From: Bradyrhizobium sp. 4 | GTDB lineage: Bacteria > Pseudomonadota > Alphaproteobacteria > Rhizobiales > Xanthobacteraceae | Reading direction: 5' to 3' | NCBI RefSeq assembly: GCF_023100905.1 | Contig: NZ_CP064686.1 | Coordinates: 1,984,001 to 2,048,000, forward strand | Length of the DNA stretch: 64,000 nucleotides | Shown here: positions 1 to 9,361 of the stretch, in pieces | How positions within the stretch are numbered: position 1 is the stretch's first letter | How the letters are laid out: each line of letters starts with the position of its first letter | Program-made: the position numbers and the translations under genes | Notes under the pieces: generated by a model | Seen by the model: only the letters and a program-made list of their open reading frames with translations | The model's database searches: none | Told to the model about the DNA's origin: nothing

Positions 1-2037
1 TTTTCATCCTGGATGAACGCCCGAGCGGTGACCTACCGCAGACTGCACGACATTCCGGAATCCTGGGGCACCGCGGTCAACGTGCAGGCCATGGTGTTCG
101 GCAACATGGGCGAGACCTCGGCGACCGGCGTTGCCTTCACGCGCAATCCCTCGACCGGCGAGAGCAAGCTCTACGGCGAGTTCCTGATCAACGCGCAAGG
201 CGAGGACGTGGTCGCCGGCATCCGCACGCCGCAGGACATCACCGAGGAAGCGCGGAAGGACTCGGGCTCCGACAAGGCGTCGATGGAATCGGCGATGCCG
301 GAGGCCTTCAAGGAGCTGACGCGGATCTACACGTTGCTCGAGAAGCACTACCGCGACATGCAGGACATGGAGTTCACGGTCGAGCAGGGCAAGCTTTGGA
401 TGCTGCAGACCCGCGGCGGCAAGCGCACCGCGAAAGCGGCGCTCCGCATCGCGGTCGAGCTCGCCAATGAAGGCCTGATCACCAAGAAGGAAGCGGTGAC
501 GCGGATCGACCCGGCCTCGCTCGATCAGCTGCTGCATCCGACCATCGACCCCAACGCCAAGCGCGACGTGATCGCGACCGGCCTGCCGGCCTCGCCGGGT
601 GCGGCCTCCGGCGAGATCGTGTTCTCCTCGGACGAAGCGGCCAAGCTTCAGGCCGACGGACGCAAGGTGATTCTGGTCCGGATCGAGACCAGCCCCGAAG
701 ACATCCACGGCATGCACGCCGCCGAAGGCATCTTGACCACCCGCGGCGGCATGACCTCGCATGCTGCGGTGGTCGCGCGCGGCATGGGCAAGCCCTGCGT
801 CTCCGGTTGCGGCACCATCCGGGTCGATTACGGCCGCGGTACCATGAGCATCGGCTCGCGCACCTTCAAGACCGGCGACGTCATCACCATCGACGGCTCG
901 CTCGGCCAGGTGCTCGCCGGCCGCATGCCGATGATCGAGCCCGAGCTGTCCGGCGAGTTCGGCACGCTGATGAAATGGGCCGACCAGGTCCGTAAGATCG
1001 GCGTGCGCGTCAACGCGGACACGCCGGAGGACGCGCATACCGCGATCAAGTTCGGCGCGGAAGGCATCGGTCTCTGCCGTACCGAGCACATGTTCTTCGA
1101 GGAGACGCGCATCCGCACGGTGCGGGAGATGATCCTCTCCGAGGACGAGCAGTCGCGCCGCGCTGCGCTGGCAAAGCTGCTGCCGATGCAGCGCGCCGAC
1201 TTCGTCGAGCTGTTCGAGATCATGAAGGGCCTGCCCGTCACGATCCGTTTGCTTGATCCGCCGCTGCACGAGTTCCTTCCGCACACCCATGCCGAGGTCG
1301 AGGAAGTGGCCCGCGCCATGAACACCGACCCGCGGCGCCTGGCCGACCGCGCGCGCGAGCTTTCGGAGTTCAATCCGATGCTCGGCTTCCGCGGCTGCCG
1401 TATCGCGATCGCCTATCCCGAGATCGCCGAAATGCAGGCGCGTGCGATCTTCGAAGCAGCGGTCGAGGCCGAGAAGCGCACCGGCAAGGCCGTCGGCCTC
1501 GAGGTGATGGTGCCGCTGATCGCCACCAAGATGGAGCTCGACCTCGTCAAGGCGCGCATCGATTCCACCGCGAAGGCGGTGATGCGCGACACCAACACCA
1601 AGCTGACCTATCAGGTCGGCACAATGATCGAGCTGCCGCGCGCCTGCCTGCTCGCGGCCGAGATCGCGGAGAGCGCCGAGTTCTTCTCGTTCGGCACCAA
1701 TGACCTCACGCAAACGACGTACGGCATCAGCCGTGACGATGCCGCGAGCTTCCTCGGCACCTACGTGTCCAAGGGCATCCTGCCGATCGATCCCTTCGTC
1801 GCGCTCGACCAGGAAGGCGTCGGCGAGCTCGTCAAGATCGGCGTCGCACGCGGTCGTAAGACGCGCGCCTCGCTCAAGGTCGGCATCTGCGGCGAGCACG
1901 GCGGCGATCCCGCCTCCGTCGCCTTCTGCCATGCGATCGGCCTCGACTACGTCTCCTGCTCGCCCTACCGCGTCCCGATCGCCCGCCTCGCCGCCGCGCA
2001 AGCCGCGCTCGGCAAGGCGGTGGCGAGCCAGGCATAA
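1..2037 (+). CDS. ppdK: Pyruvate, phosphate dikinase, C-terminal part (5' end outside window)
   Basis: PPDK interconverts pyruvate, ATP and Pi with PEP, AMP and PPi in the cytoplasm. The reading frame is open from base 1, and the first residues already match the interior ATP-grasp region (RRLHDIPESWGTAVNVQAM), so the apparent ATG at 13 is not the start. About 678 C-terminal residues of a protein usually near 900-1000 aa are present. The phosphohistidine domain has GGMTSHAAVVARG with the catalytic His codon at 760-762. The C-terminal PEP/pyruvate barrel ends with GICGEHGGDP, whose Cys codon (1888-1890) matches the family's catalytic Cys. A strong terminator follows 31 bp after the stop. Confidence 0.97.
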   Translation, partial: FSSWMNARAVTYRRLHDIPESWGTAVNVQAMVFGNMGETSATGVAFTRNPSTGESKLYGEFLINAQGEDVVAGIRTPQDITEEARKDSGSDKASMESAMPEAFKELTRIYTLLEKHYRDMQDMEFTVEQGKLWMLQTRGGKRTAKAALRIAVELANEGLITKKEAVTRIDPASLDQLLHPTIDPNAKRDVIATGLPASPGAASGEIVFSSDEAAKLQADGRKVILVRIETSPEDIHGMHAAEGILTTRGGMTSHAAVVARGMGKPCVSGCGTIRVDYGRGTMSIGSRTFKTGDVITIDGSLGQVLAGRMPMIEPELSGEFGTLMKWADQVRKIGVRVNADTPEDAHTAIKFGAEGIGLCRTEHMFFEETRIRTVREMILSEDEQSRRAALAKLLPMQRADFVELFEIMKGLPVTIRLLDPPLHEFLPHTHAEVEEVARAMNTDPRRLADRARELSEFNPMLGFRGCRIAIAYPEIAEMQARAIFEAAVEAEKRTGKAVGLEVMVPLIATKMELDLVKARIDSTAKAVMRDTNTKLTYQVGTMIELPRACLLAAEIAESAEFFSFGTNDLTQTTYGISRDDAASFLGTYVSKGILPIDPFVALDQEGVGELVKIGVARGRKTRASLKVGICGEHGGDPASVAFCHAIGLDYVSCSPYRVPIARLAAAQAALGKAVASQA

Positions 2038-2067
2038 TCGGAGCGGCGACCTGAAATATTGAGAGCG

Positions 2068-2098
2068 AAAGAGGCGGGGCAAAACCCCGCCTCTTTTC
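2068..2098 (+). terminator. Rho-independent terminator of ppdK
   Basis: A perfect 12-bp stem (2068-2079 with 2085-2096) closes a 5-nt CAAAA loop; the right arm runs into T-rich sequence. It lies 31 bp after the ppdK stop. Confidence 0.9.
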
Positions 2099-2124
2099 AT
2101 TTTGAGGCTCGACTGCTTCCACGC

Positions 2125-2211
2125 CGTCATTGCGAGCGCAGCGAAGCAATCCAGAATCTTCCTGCGGCAGCAGTCTCGATTGCTTCGTCGCAAGAGCTCC
2201 TCGCAATGACG
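2125..2211. repeat. Palindromic intergenic repeat
   Basis: The ends form a perfect 12-bp inverted repeat (CGTCATTGCGAG at 2125-2136, CTCGCAATGACG at 2200-2211), with further internal pairing (GCGAAGCAAT against ATTGCTTCG). The sequence type is familiar as a dispersed repeat in Bradyrhizobium-like genomes (from memory, not searched). The remaining bases up to 2504 hold no gene I can support. Confidence 0.75.
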
Positions 2212-2504
2212 AGCTTGAGCGCGTGCGTGTGAGCACATCGCAGTAGCGGGAACTCAGCGCGCGTCCCGTAATGAGACGTGCGCGCAAGAGTTCCTTCACC
2301 ATTCGCGTTGACCAATTGTTTACCCCCTCGCGTGAGGGCGCATTTACCAAGGCGCATCATCACCCCGTGAAAACACCTGCGATTGCTTGCGTGTGCCGCA
2401 AGCGCAACGCCGATTAACGCCCCGGCAACCTAAATTAGATACTCACGATAAAGATCGAATTGCACGGATGTACTGCGGCTCGATTTTTCTAGCGTAAGCG
2501 TAGC

Positions 2505-3971
2505 GTGAGCGTATCGATGTTTTTGTTGCGTACCCATCCGAAGGGCGCGCGGTTCGCGTCCTTCGGCATCGGTCTCTGCATCTTCGCATTGATGCCGAGA
2601 GAGACCGGCTATCAGGACATTGCCTCGCTGCTGGCGCGCCAACCCGGCGTCGCGGAGCGTTGGCAGAAGCAGGTGTTCTCTGCTGCGTCTTCCATCCAGC
2701 TCGCCACTTACAGTTTTTCCCGGCCGATCGGCACTTCGGCTCCGCAGAGCGCGATGGTTCGTCTCGCGAGCCTCGACGGCCGTGACGTCACCGGCGCGAT
2801 CAGCCGCAATCCGGCGCTTCAGGCGCCGCCGCGCTACCAGGCCGCCGATTTTCCCAAGGTCGATCGCTCCATGAAGGGTGATCGCCTCGCAACGGTCACA
2901 CCGACGCAGGCTCCCGAAGCGGGTGCGCCGACGGCAGCGCCGACGCAGGAAGATCCCGCAACGTCGAACAGCTCGGTGTTCGGCGCCAAAACCGTCGCGC
3001 TGCCACAGGCGATGTCGCCGGAGTCCGCGGCCGCGCTCGATCCCGAACTCGCGGAAGCGCTGCGCGCGCCGCCGCTGCCGCAATACACCAATGCACCACA
3101 AGCCAGTGATGCTGCGCGCTCGCTCGCGCTCCAGCCGCTCGAAGCGCTGAAGCAGGCCACCATACCGGCCGCACCGCCGCGCGATCCATTCCGCGTCAAG
3201 ACCTCGAACCTGTTCTTCGGGAGCTCCTCGCTCGGCGGCAACGTCGAGAGCATCGAGAGCTGGCAACCGGGTGCGGAGCCGCTGATCGTGATGCCCGACC
3301 CCGACATGAAGGTGACGGCCTCGCTGTCGCCGCCGTCGGAGGAAATTGCGAAGGATATCGAAAGCGGCGAGAGCGTCGCGCCGAAGGGTGAGGTCAACGT
3401 CGACAACCAGCGCGCCAGATCGCCGGCGGAGCGGCTCGCGCTCGACGACAAGTCGCGCGCGAAGTCCGAAAAATGCCTCGCGGAGGCCGTCTATTTCGAG
3501 TCCCGCGGCGAGGCCGTGCGCGGCCAGATGGCGGTTGCGCAGGTGGTGATGAACCGCGTGTTCTCCGGCAAATATCCCGACACCGTGTGCGGCGCGGTCT
3601 ATCAGAACAAGCACCGCCATCTCGCCTGCCAGTTCACCTTTGCCTGCGACAACAATGCCGACGTGATCCGCGAGCCCGAGATGTGGGAGCGTGCGAAAAA
3701 GATCTCCAAGGCCATGCTCGACGGCCAGATCTGGCTGCCCGAGGTCGGTAAGTCCACGCACTACCACGCCTATTGGGTGCGCCCGTCCTGGGTGGCCGAG
3801 ATGAAGAAGATGTACAAGACCGGCGTCCACACCTTCTATCGCCCCCGCGCTTGGGGCGACGGCAGCGAGGAACCGAGCTGGGGGACGCCAGCGCAGACCG
3901 CCGCGCTCTCCGCCGAGCTCACCCAGGAAGCCAAGAGCTCCGCCGAGATGGGCGCGACCGAGCGAAGGTAG
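2505..3971 (+). CDS. SleB/CwlJ-type cell wall hydrolase with N-terminal membrane anchor
   Basis: This is a predicted peptidoglycan hydrolase of the SleB Hydrolase_2 family. The catalytic domain starts near residue 322 (CLAEAVYFESRGE, then QMAVAQVVMNRV and a Cys-rich CQFTFACD segment) and ends near 430. Residues 10-30 form a hydrophobic signal/anchor segment, so the enzyme probably acts in the periplasm; the 290 residues between are Pro/Ala/Ser-rich and look disordered. The start is uncertain: GTG at 2505, or ATG at 2517, neither with a good ribosome-binding site. It converges with nadC. Confidence 0.85.
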   Translation: MSVSMFLLRTHPKGARFASFGIGLCIFALMPRETGYQDIASLLARQPGVAERWQKQVFSAASSIQLATYSFSRPIGTSAPQSAMVRLASLDGRDVTGAISRNPALQAPPRYQAADFPKVDRSMKGDRLATVTPTQAPEAGAPTAAPTQEDPATSNSSVFGAKTVALPQAMSPESAAALDPELAEALRAPPLPQYTNAPQASDAARSLALQPLEALKQATIPAAPPRDPFRVKTSNLFFGSSSLGGNVESIESWQPGAEPLIVMPDPDMKVTASLSPPSEEIAKDIESGESVAPKGEVNVDNQRARSPAERLALDDKSRAKSEKCLAEAVYFESRGEAVRGQMAVAQVVMNRVFSGKYPDTVCGAVYQNKHRHLACQFTFACDNNADVIREPEMWERAKKISKAMLDGQIWLPEVGKSTHYHAYWVRPSWVAEMKKMYKTGVHTFYRPRAWGDGSEEPSWGTPAQTAALSAELTQEAKSSAEMGATERR

Positions 3972-3986
3972 CTGTTCACAAGAATT

Positions 3987-4110
3987 CGTCATGCCCGGGC
4001 TTGTCCCGCCTGCGCGGCCGAAGCCGCTTCGGCGAGGCGAAGGCCCGGGCATCCACGTTCTTTGCACAGAGTTGCAAGGCGTGGATGGCCGGGACAAGCC
4101 CGGCCATGAT
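3987..4110. repeat. Palindromic intergenic repeat between convergent genes
   Basis: The left part (CGTCATGCCCGGGCTTGTCC, 3987 on) is complementary to the right part ending near 4110 (GGGACAAGCCCGGCCATGAT), with GGGCATCCACG / CGTGGATGGCC inside. It lies between the ends of the cell wall hydrolase gene and nadC and could terminate both transcripts (inference). Confidence 0.7.
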
Positions 4111-4127
4111 GGAGAGGGAACCCCGCA

Positions 4128-5006
4128 TCACGCCTCGATATCCAGTGCGCAGTCGAAATTCGGCGCCGAATGCGTCAGCGCACCGGCTGAGGCGTAGTCG
4201 ACGCCGGTCGCCGCGATGGCTGCGATCGAGTCCAGGGTGACACCGCCGGATGCCTCCAATTCGAGGCGTCCCTCGTTGATCCCAACGGCTTCGCGCAACG
4301 TCGCAATGTCCATGTTGTCGAGCAGCACAGCGTCGGCAAGGCCTGTGTCAAGCACCTCGCGCAACTGCGGCAGCGTGTCGACCTCGATCTCGATCTTGAC
4401 GAGGTGGCCGGCATGGGCGCGGGCGCGCTCCAGCACGGGGCGGATGCCGCCGGCGACCGCGATGTGGTTGTCCTTGATCAGGATCGCGTCGTCGAGCCCG
4501 AAGCGGTGATTGAAGCCGCCGCCGCAACGTACGGCGTATTTCTCCAACGCGCGCAGCCCAGGCGTAGTCTTTCGCGTGCAGCAGATTCTCATCCGGGTGC
4601 CCTCGGTCCGCGCAACATAGTCCGCCGTGAGCGTCGCAACACCCGACAGGCGGCCGACGAAATTCAGCGCCGTCCGCTCCGCCGTGAGGATGGCGCGTGC
4701 CGGCCCCGAGATCGTCAGCACCTGCTGTCCGCGGGCGACGCGCGCGGCGTCACGAACATGCGCGCGTATCTCGATGTCGGGCGAAAGCTTTTGCAAGGTG
4801 GCGAGGGCCAGCGGCAAGCCGGCGATCACGCCGGACTGCCGTGCGACCAGGACCGCTTGCGCCTTCGTTGCCTCGGGGATCGTCGCAAGCGCGGTGATGT
4901 CGCCGGCGCGGCCGAGATCCTCATCGAGCGCGCGGAGCACGGCCTCGTCGAGCGCGAGCGGGGAGAGAAAGGCGTCGGGATAGAGCAGAGAGGTCGGGGT
5001 GATCAT
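4128..5006 (-). CDS. nadC: Nicotinate-nucleotide diphosphorylase (quinolinate phosphoribosyltransferase)
   Basis: NadC converts quinolinate and PRPP to nicotinate mononucleotide, the third step of de novo NAD synthesis. The 292-aa product has the family motifs ERTALNFVGRLSGVAT, TRKTTPGLRALEKYA, GGGFNHRFGLDDAILIKDNH and the late LEASGGV strand of the barrel. The ATG at 5006 (MITPTSLLYPD) is chosen because it has an upstream GGAG and lies 11 bp after the nadB stop; a longer frame would run into nadB. It is the last gene of nadA-nadB-nadC. Confidence 0.95.
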   Translation of the reverse strand: MITPTSLLYPDAFLSPLALDEAVLRALDEDLGRAGDITALATIPEATKAQAVLVARQSGVIAGLPLALATLQKLSPDIEIRAHVRDAARVARGQQVLTISGPARAILTAERTALNFVGRLSGVATLTADYVARTEGTRMRICCTRKTTPGLRALEKYAVRCGGGFNHRFGLDDAILIKDNHIAVAGGIRPVLERARAHAGHLVKIEIEVDTLPQLREVLDTGLADAVLLDNMDIATLREAVGINEGRLELEASGGVTLDSIAAIAATGVDYASAGALTHSAPNFDCALDIEA

Positions 5007-5017
5007 GGCAGACTCCG

Positions 5018-6622
5018 TCAGGCGATCATGGGTTGCGCGGCTCGCGGTGTCGGGCGTTCGGTCAGACCGTCCGCGAATTCGCGCACTACTGTGAGCGTAG
5101 TCATGGTGCGTTGCGCGAGTGCGGGAACGTCCGCGGAATGGTCGGAGCGGAAATGCGCGCCGCGGCTCTCGCATCGGCTCCAGGCCGACGCCGCCACGAG
5201 CAGGGCGGCCGTTGCCATGTTGCGGACCGCGATGCTTGTGGCCTCGCGTTCGAACGCGGCGAAGCTGCGAACCGCTTCCGCAAGCCCGTCACCATCGCGG
5301 ATCACACCGACATGTGCGCTCATCAGCGTCCGCAGCCGCTTCACGGCCGCGGCATCTGACGCGGCGCCGCGCGGCGGCACCAGCGCATCGGGAAGCCGGG
5401 CGGGCGAGGGGATGGCGCGGCCGGCGATGTCGTCGGCGATGCGCGCGGCGTAGACCACGGCCTCCAGCAGCGAATTCGACGCAAGCCGGTTTGCGCCATG
5501 CGCGCCGGTGGACGACACTTCGCCGCCGGCCCAGAGCCCGTCGATCGAACTGCGGCCACGATCGTCTACCGCGATGCCGCCCATGTGGTAGTGCGCGGCC
5601 GGTGCGATCGGGATGGGCTGCGTGGCGGGATCGATGCCGGCGGCGATACAGCTTGCATGAACGGTCGGGAATTTGTCGGCAAGACATGCACCCAGCGCCT
5701 GCCGCGCATCGAGGAAGGCGCCGCGCCCGGCCGCGATCTCCGCGAACACGCCGCGGGCCACGATGTCGCGCGGTGCAAGCTCGGCGAGCGGATGACGCGC
5801 CGCCATGAAACGCTCGCCACGGCCGTTGATTAGTGTCGCGCCTTCGCCGCGCAGCGCTTCCGTGGCGAGCGGCGCCGGATCGCGGCCGACCATGATGGCG
5901 GTCGGGTGAAACTGCACGAACTCGGAATCCGCGATGACCGCGCCTGCGCGTGCAGCAATCGCAAGGCCGGATCCGCTAGCCTCGCGCGGATTGGTGGTGA
6001 CGGCATAGAGATGGCCGATGCCACCCGTGGCCAGCACCACCGTCCTAGCGGCGAGCAGGACAGGCCGTGCGGCGAAATTGTCGGCTTCGCGCAACTGAAG
6101 GCCGGTGACGGCGCCGTCCTCGGTCAACAGCGCCTCGGCGACGAAACCTTCGATCAGTCGGATCGACGGCGTGCGCCGCACGGCATCGCTCAGCGCCGCG
6201 ATGATGGCGGCGCCCGCGCCATCGCCACGCACATGCACGATGCGGCGCGCCGAATGTGCGGCTTCGCGCCCGACTGCGAGCCTGCCTTCGAGATCGCGGT
6301 CGAACGGCACGCCATAGGCGAGAAGGTCGTGAATCCGCGGTGCGGCCTCGCGCGCGATCCCGAGAGCGACAGCTTCGTCGACGATGCCGCCGCCAACTGC
6401 AACCGTGTCCGCGGCGTGCGCTTCCGGCGTATCGCCTTCAGCCATTGCCGCGGCGATGCCGCCTTGCGCCCATGCGGACGACGCGCCCTGTCCGAGCGGC
6501 GCGGCCGAGATCAATGTCACGGGCCGCGGCGCGAGCTTGAGCGCGCAGAACAATCCGGCAAGGCCGCCGCCGACGATGATGACGTCGTCGGAGCGGGGGA
6601 GCGTGTTGATGTTGTTTGTCAT
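5018..6622 (-). CDS. nadB: L-aspartate oxidase
   Basis: NadB is an FAD flavoprotein that oxidises L-aspartate to iminoaspartate, the substrate passed to NadA. The 534-aa protein begins with the dinucleotide-binding motif DVIIVGGGLAGLFCALKL (about residues 13-30). It has the succinate dehydrogenase/aspartate oxidase family blocks SSAWAQGGIAAAM, EFVQFHPTAI, HPLAELAPRDIVARGVF and HYHMGGIAVD, and LWAGGEVSSTGAHGANRLAS near residue 365. It starts 9 bp after the nadA stop and is followed 11 bp later by nadC, so the three are one transcription unit. Confidence 0.96.
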   Translation of the reverse strand: MTNNINTLPRSDDVIIVGGGLAGLFCALKLAPRPVTLISAAPLGQGASSAWAQGGIAAAMAEGDTPEAHAADTVAVGGGIVDEAVALGIAREAAPRIHDLLAYGVPFDRDLEGRLAVGREAAHSARRIVHVRGDGAGAAIIAALSDAVRRTPSIRLIEGFVAEALLTEDGAVTGLQLREADNFAARPVLLAARTVVLATGGIGHLYAVTTNPREASGSGLAIAARAGAVIADSEFVQFHPTAIMVGRDPAPLATEALRGEGATLINGRGERFMAARHPLAELAPRDIVARGVFAEIAAGRGAFLDARQALGACLADKFPTVHASCIAAGIDPATQPIPIAPAAHYHMGGIAVDDRGRSSIDGLWAGGEVSSTGAHGANRLASNSLLEAVVYAARIADDIAGRAIPSPARLPDALVPPRGAASDAAAVKRLRTLMSAHVGVIRDGDGLAEAVRSFAAFEREATSIAVRNMATAALLVAASAWSRCESRGAHFRSDHSADVPALAQRTMTTLTVVREFADGLTERPTPRAAQPMIA

Positions 6623-6631
6623 GGCTTTATC

Positions 6632-7738
6632 TCAATTCTTTAAATTGATCATCCGCTCGACCGAGCGCCTTGCGCGGTCCGCAAGTGCGGGATCGATCGT
6701 CACTTCCTCGCGAAGCGTCAGCAGGCTCTCCAGAATGTTGGCGAGCGTGATGCGCTTCATGTGCGGGCAGATATTGCAGGGACGCAGCATCTCGACATCG
6801 GGCAGCTCGGCGCGGACATTGTCGGCCATCGAGCATTCCGTGATCATCACCAGCCGCCGCGGCCGCCGCTCACGCACCCAGTTGATCATGTGCGCGGTCG
6901 AGCCCGTGAAATCGGCCTCGGCCAGCACGTCCGGCGGGCATTCGGGATGAGCGATGATCTGCACGGAGGGATCGGCCTCGCGGTAGCTGCGCAGCTCGGC
7001 GCCAGTGAAACGCTCGTGCACCTCGCAGGCGCCCTTCCAGGCAATGATCTTCACGTCGGTCTTCGAGGCCACGTAGGTGGCGAGATAGCGGTCGGGCAGG
7101 AAGATCACGCTGGGCGCGTCGAGGCTCTCGACCACCTGGACCGCGTTCGACGAGGTGCAGCAGATATCGACCTCGGCCTTCACCTCCGCGGAGGTGTTGA
7201 CATAGGCAACGACAGGCACGCCGGGAAATTTGTCACGGAGCAGGCGGACGTCGGCGCCGGTGATGCTGGCAGCGAGCGAGCAGCCGGCGCGCGTGTCAGG
7301 AATCAGCACCGTCTTGTCCGGATTGAGCAGTTTCGACGTCTCCGCCATGAAGTGCACGCCGCACTGGACGATGATGCCGGCCTTCACCCTGGTGGCTTCG
7401 ACCGCGAGCTGGAGCGAATCACCGCCGATGTCGGCGACGCAGTGGAAGATCTCCGGCGCCTGGTAATTGTGGGCGAGGATTACCGCGCCCCGGGCCTGCT
7501 TCAGCTCGTTGATCGCCTTGATTGTCGGGGCCATCAGCGGCCATTCGATCGGCGGGATGGCGTGTTTCACGCGCTCGTAAAGCGGCGCGGTGGCTCGCTC
7601 GACCTCCGGCGTCCATTCCAGCGAAGGCATCGGCAGCGGAGGTCCGGTTCGCGCCTGCTCGGCCCGTGCCGGGGTGATGACGTAGCCCTGCGGCCGGTTG
7701 GCAAAGTCGTCGGGGCCGTAAATTCCAATTAGCGGCAT
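6632..7738 (-). CDS. nadA: Quinolinate synthase A
   Basis: NadA condenses iminoaspartate with dihydroxyacetone phosphate to quinolinate using a [4Fe-4S] cluster. The 368-aa sequence shows AVILAHNYQAPEI, the Cys in IVQCGVHFMAE (C126), the DICCTSSNA block (C193/C194) and CNICPHMK (C321/C324); one Cys from each block is the expected cluster ligand set. ATG 7738 has a GGAGG ribosome-binding site 6-7 bp upstream. It is the first gene of nadABC, and two related dyads lie upstream of it, probably for NadQ. Confidence 0.96.
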   Translation of the reverse strand: MPLIGIYGPDDFANRPQGYVITPARAEQARTGPPLPMPSLEWTPEVERATAPLYERVKHAIPPIEWPLMAPTIKAINELKQARGAVILAHNYQAPEIFHCVADIGGDSLQLAVEATRVKAGIIVQCGVHFMAETSKLLNPDKTVLIPDTRAGCSLAASITGADVRLLRDKFPGVPVVAYVNTSAEVKAEVDICCTSSNAVQVVESLDAPSVIFLPDRYLATYVASKTDVKIIAWKGACEVHERFTGAELRSYREADPSVQIIAHPECPPDVLAEADFTGSTAHMINWVRERRPRRLVMITECSMADNVRAELPDVEMLRPCNICPHMKRITLANILESLLTLREEVTIDPALADRARRSVERMINLKN

Positions 7739-7760
7739 CGAAGCCTCCGTGCATGTTATT

Positions 7761-7779
7761 TATACTCATCATGAGCATA
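7761..7779. promoter_or_regulatory. Candidate NadQ operator, nadA-proximal copy
   Basis: A 19-bp near-perfect dyad, TATRCTCATSATGAGYATA, is centred at 7770, 32 bp upstream of the nadA start codon. It has one mismatched pair plus the central base. A related dyad lies 64 bp further upstream. Assignment to NadQ is inference from the regulated operon and the presence of a NadQ-like gene at 24822-25790. Confidence 0.55.
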
Positions 7780-7826
7780 TATAGAACCTGAGAAATCCGG
7801 CCGACGGGCCGGAATTCCATTCGATA

Positions 7827-7841
7827 TGCTCGATATGAGCA
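7827..7841. promoter_or_regulatory. Candidate NadQ operator, distal copy
   Basis: TGCTC-N5-GAGCA, centred at 7834, shares outer arms and half-site ATGAGCA with the dyad centred at 7770. The centre-to-centre distance of 64 bp is about six helical turns, which fits two dimers on one DNA face. Confidence 0.45.
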
Positions 7842-8067
7842 AATAACAAATAGCACGTCGTGTTGGGAGCCGCCAGATCTCGCCGCACACATTTCCGTCA
7901 AGTGGGGTGCTCGGCGCGTCGGACGAGGCCGCGAGGAAATGCAATGCTCCCGCGCCAGCTCTTTTCGGAATGCAATCGTTTTTGACTTGGGGTTTTCATG
8001 CAGATGCATTAAACGAGCTCGCTCGCGGCTGCCATTTGCGAAACCGCGACGACGCACGAGGAACAGC

Positions 8068-9321
8068 ATGTCGACACAGATGGGTGAGCTCGGTTCGGTC
8101 TCCCGTTCCTCCTCCTGGCGCACGCCGGCGATCATCATTCTCTGCGGCTGCGCGATCGGGATGCTCGGCTTCGGCCCGCGCTCGGCGCTGGGCTTCTTCG
8201 TGCAGCCGATGAGTCATGAATATGCCTGGGGCCGCGACGTGTTCGGCCTCGCGATTGCCTTTCAGAATTTGCTGTGGGGACTGGGCCAACCCGTCGCCGG
8301 TGCGGTCGCCGATCGCTTCGGCCTGTTCCGGGTGATGTGCGTCGGCGCTCTGCTCTATGCCGGCGGCTTGCTCCTGATGCGCTATTCCTCGACGCCGCTG
8401 TCCCTCAACATCGGTGCTGGCGTCATGGTCGGCTTCGGTCTCGCCGGCTGCTCGTTCAATCTGGTGCTGTCGGCCTTTACCAAGCTCTTGCCGGCCGAGA
8501 AGCGCGGCCTTGCGCTCGGCGCCGGCACTGCGGCGGGATCGTTCGGGCAATTCCTGTTCGCGCCGATCGGTGTGGCCCTGATCGACAATTTCGGCTGGCA
8601 GCAGGCGCTCACCGTGTTCGGCTTCCTGATGCTGCTGATCATCCCGCTGGCGCTGGCGCTCTCGACGCCGCCGGTCGCAAGCACCGCAAACGCGCCGCCT
8701 GCGGACCAGCAGACCTTCACCAAAGCGCTCGCGGAAGCCTTCGGCCATCGCTCCTACGTGCTGCTGGTGCTCGGCTTCTTCACCTGCGGCTTCCAGCTTG
8801 CCTTCATCACGGTGCATCTGCCGGCCTTTCTGGTCGACAGCGGCATCTCCACGCAAATCGGCGGCTGGGTGATCGCCGCGATCGGCCTGTTCAACATCAT
8901 GGGATCGCTGAGCGTCGGCTATCTCCAGAACAGCCTGCCCAAGCGCTACATCCTCTCGACCATTTATTTAACGCGCGCGCTTGCGACGCTTGCCTTCATC
9001 TCGTTCCCGATCACGCCGTTCTCGGCGATTGCGTTCGGCGCGGTCTCCGGCCTGACCTGGCTGTCGACCGTCCCGCCGACCTCGGCGCTGGTCGCGATCA
9101 TGTTCGGCACGCGCTGGTTCGCCACCCTCTATGGCTTCGCCTTCGTCAGCCATCAGGTCGGCGGCTTCCTCGGCGTCTGGCTCGGCGGCATCGTGTTCGA
9201 GCGGTTCGGTTCCTACACGCCGATCTGGTGGCTCTCGATCCTGTTCGGCGTGCTCTCGGCGCTGATCAATCTTCCAATCGTGGAGAAACCGGTCCAGCGG
9301 GCGGTTGCGCAGCCTGCCTGA
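8068..9321 (+). CDS. MFS transporter
   Basis: A 417-aa major facilitator superfamily permease of the inner membrane with about twelve hydrophobic segments, beginning with TPAIIILCGCAIGMLGFGPR. The A-motif region after the second segment reads GAVADRFGLFRV (a GxxxDRxG form). Substrate is not predictable; the overall style resembles monocarboxylate/oxalate-formate type permeases. The ATG at 8068 (MSTQMGELG) is preferred because GAGGA lies just upstream; an in-frame ATG at 7939 would add a non-hydrophobic Arg-rich stretch. It is divergent from nadA, so the intervening 330 bp hold both promoters. Confidence 0.85.
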   Translation: MSTQMGELGSVSRSSSWRTPAIIILCGCAIGMLGFGPRSALGFFVQPMSHEYAWGRDVFGLAIAFQNLLWGLGQPVAGAVADRFGLFRVMCVGALLYAGGLLLMRYSSTPLSLNIGAGVMVGFGLAGCSFNLVLSAFTKLLPAEKRGLALGAGTAAGSFGQFLFAPIGVALIDNFGWQQALTVFGFLMLLIIPLALALSTPPVASTANAPPADQQTFTKALAEAFGHRSYVLLVLGFFTCGFQLAFITVHLPAFLVDSGISTQIGGWVIAAIGLFNIMGSLSVGYLQNSLPKRYILSTIYLTRALATLAFISFPITPFSAIAFGAVSGLTWLSTVPPTSALVAIMFGTRWFATLYGFAFVSHQVGGFLGVWLGGIVFERFGSYTPIWWLSILFGVLSALINLPIVEKPVQRAVAQPA

Positions 9322-9361
9322 TCGGCTAAACATCCCCTGAAACAAGTCAGGGAGTTTTGCT

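Noticed and set aside
4..2238. Long open frame on the minus strand opposite ppdK
   Set aside because: It is the antisense shadow of a strongly conserved enzyme in high-GC DNA; its translation is Asp/Arg/His/Leu-rich with no family motif.
5007..5174. Upstream start for nadC
   Set aside because: It would lie inside the end of nadB; ATG 5006 gives the normal family length.
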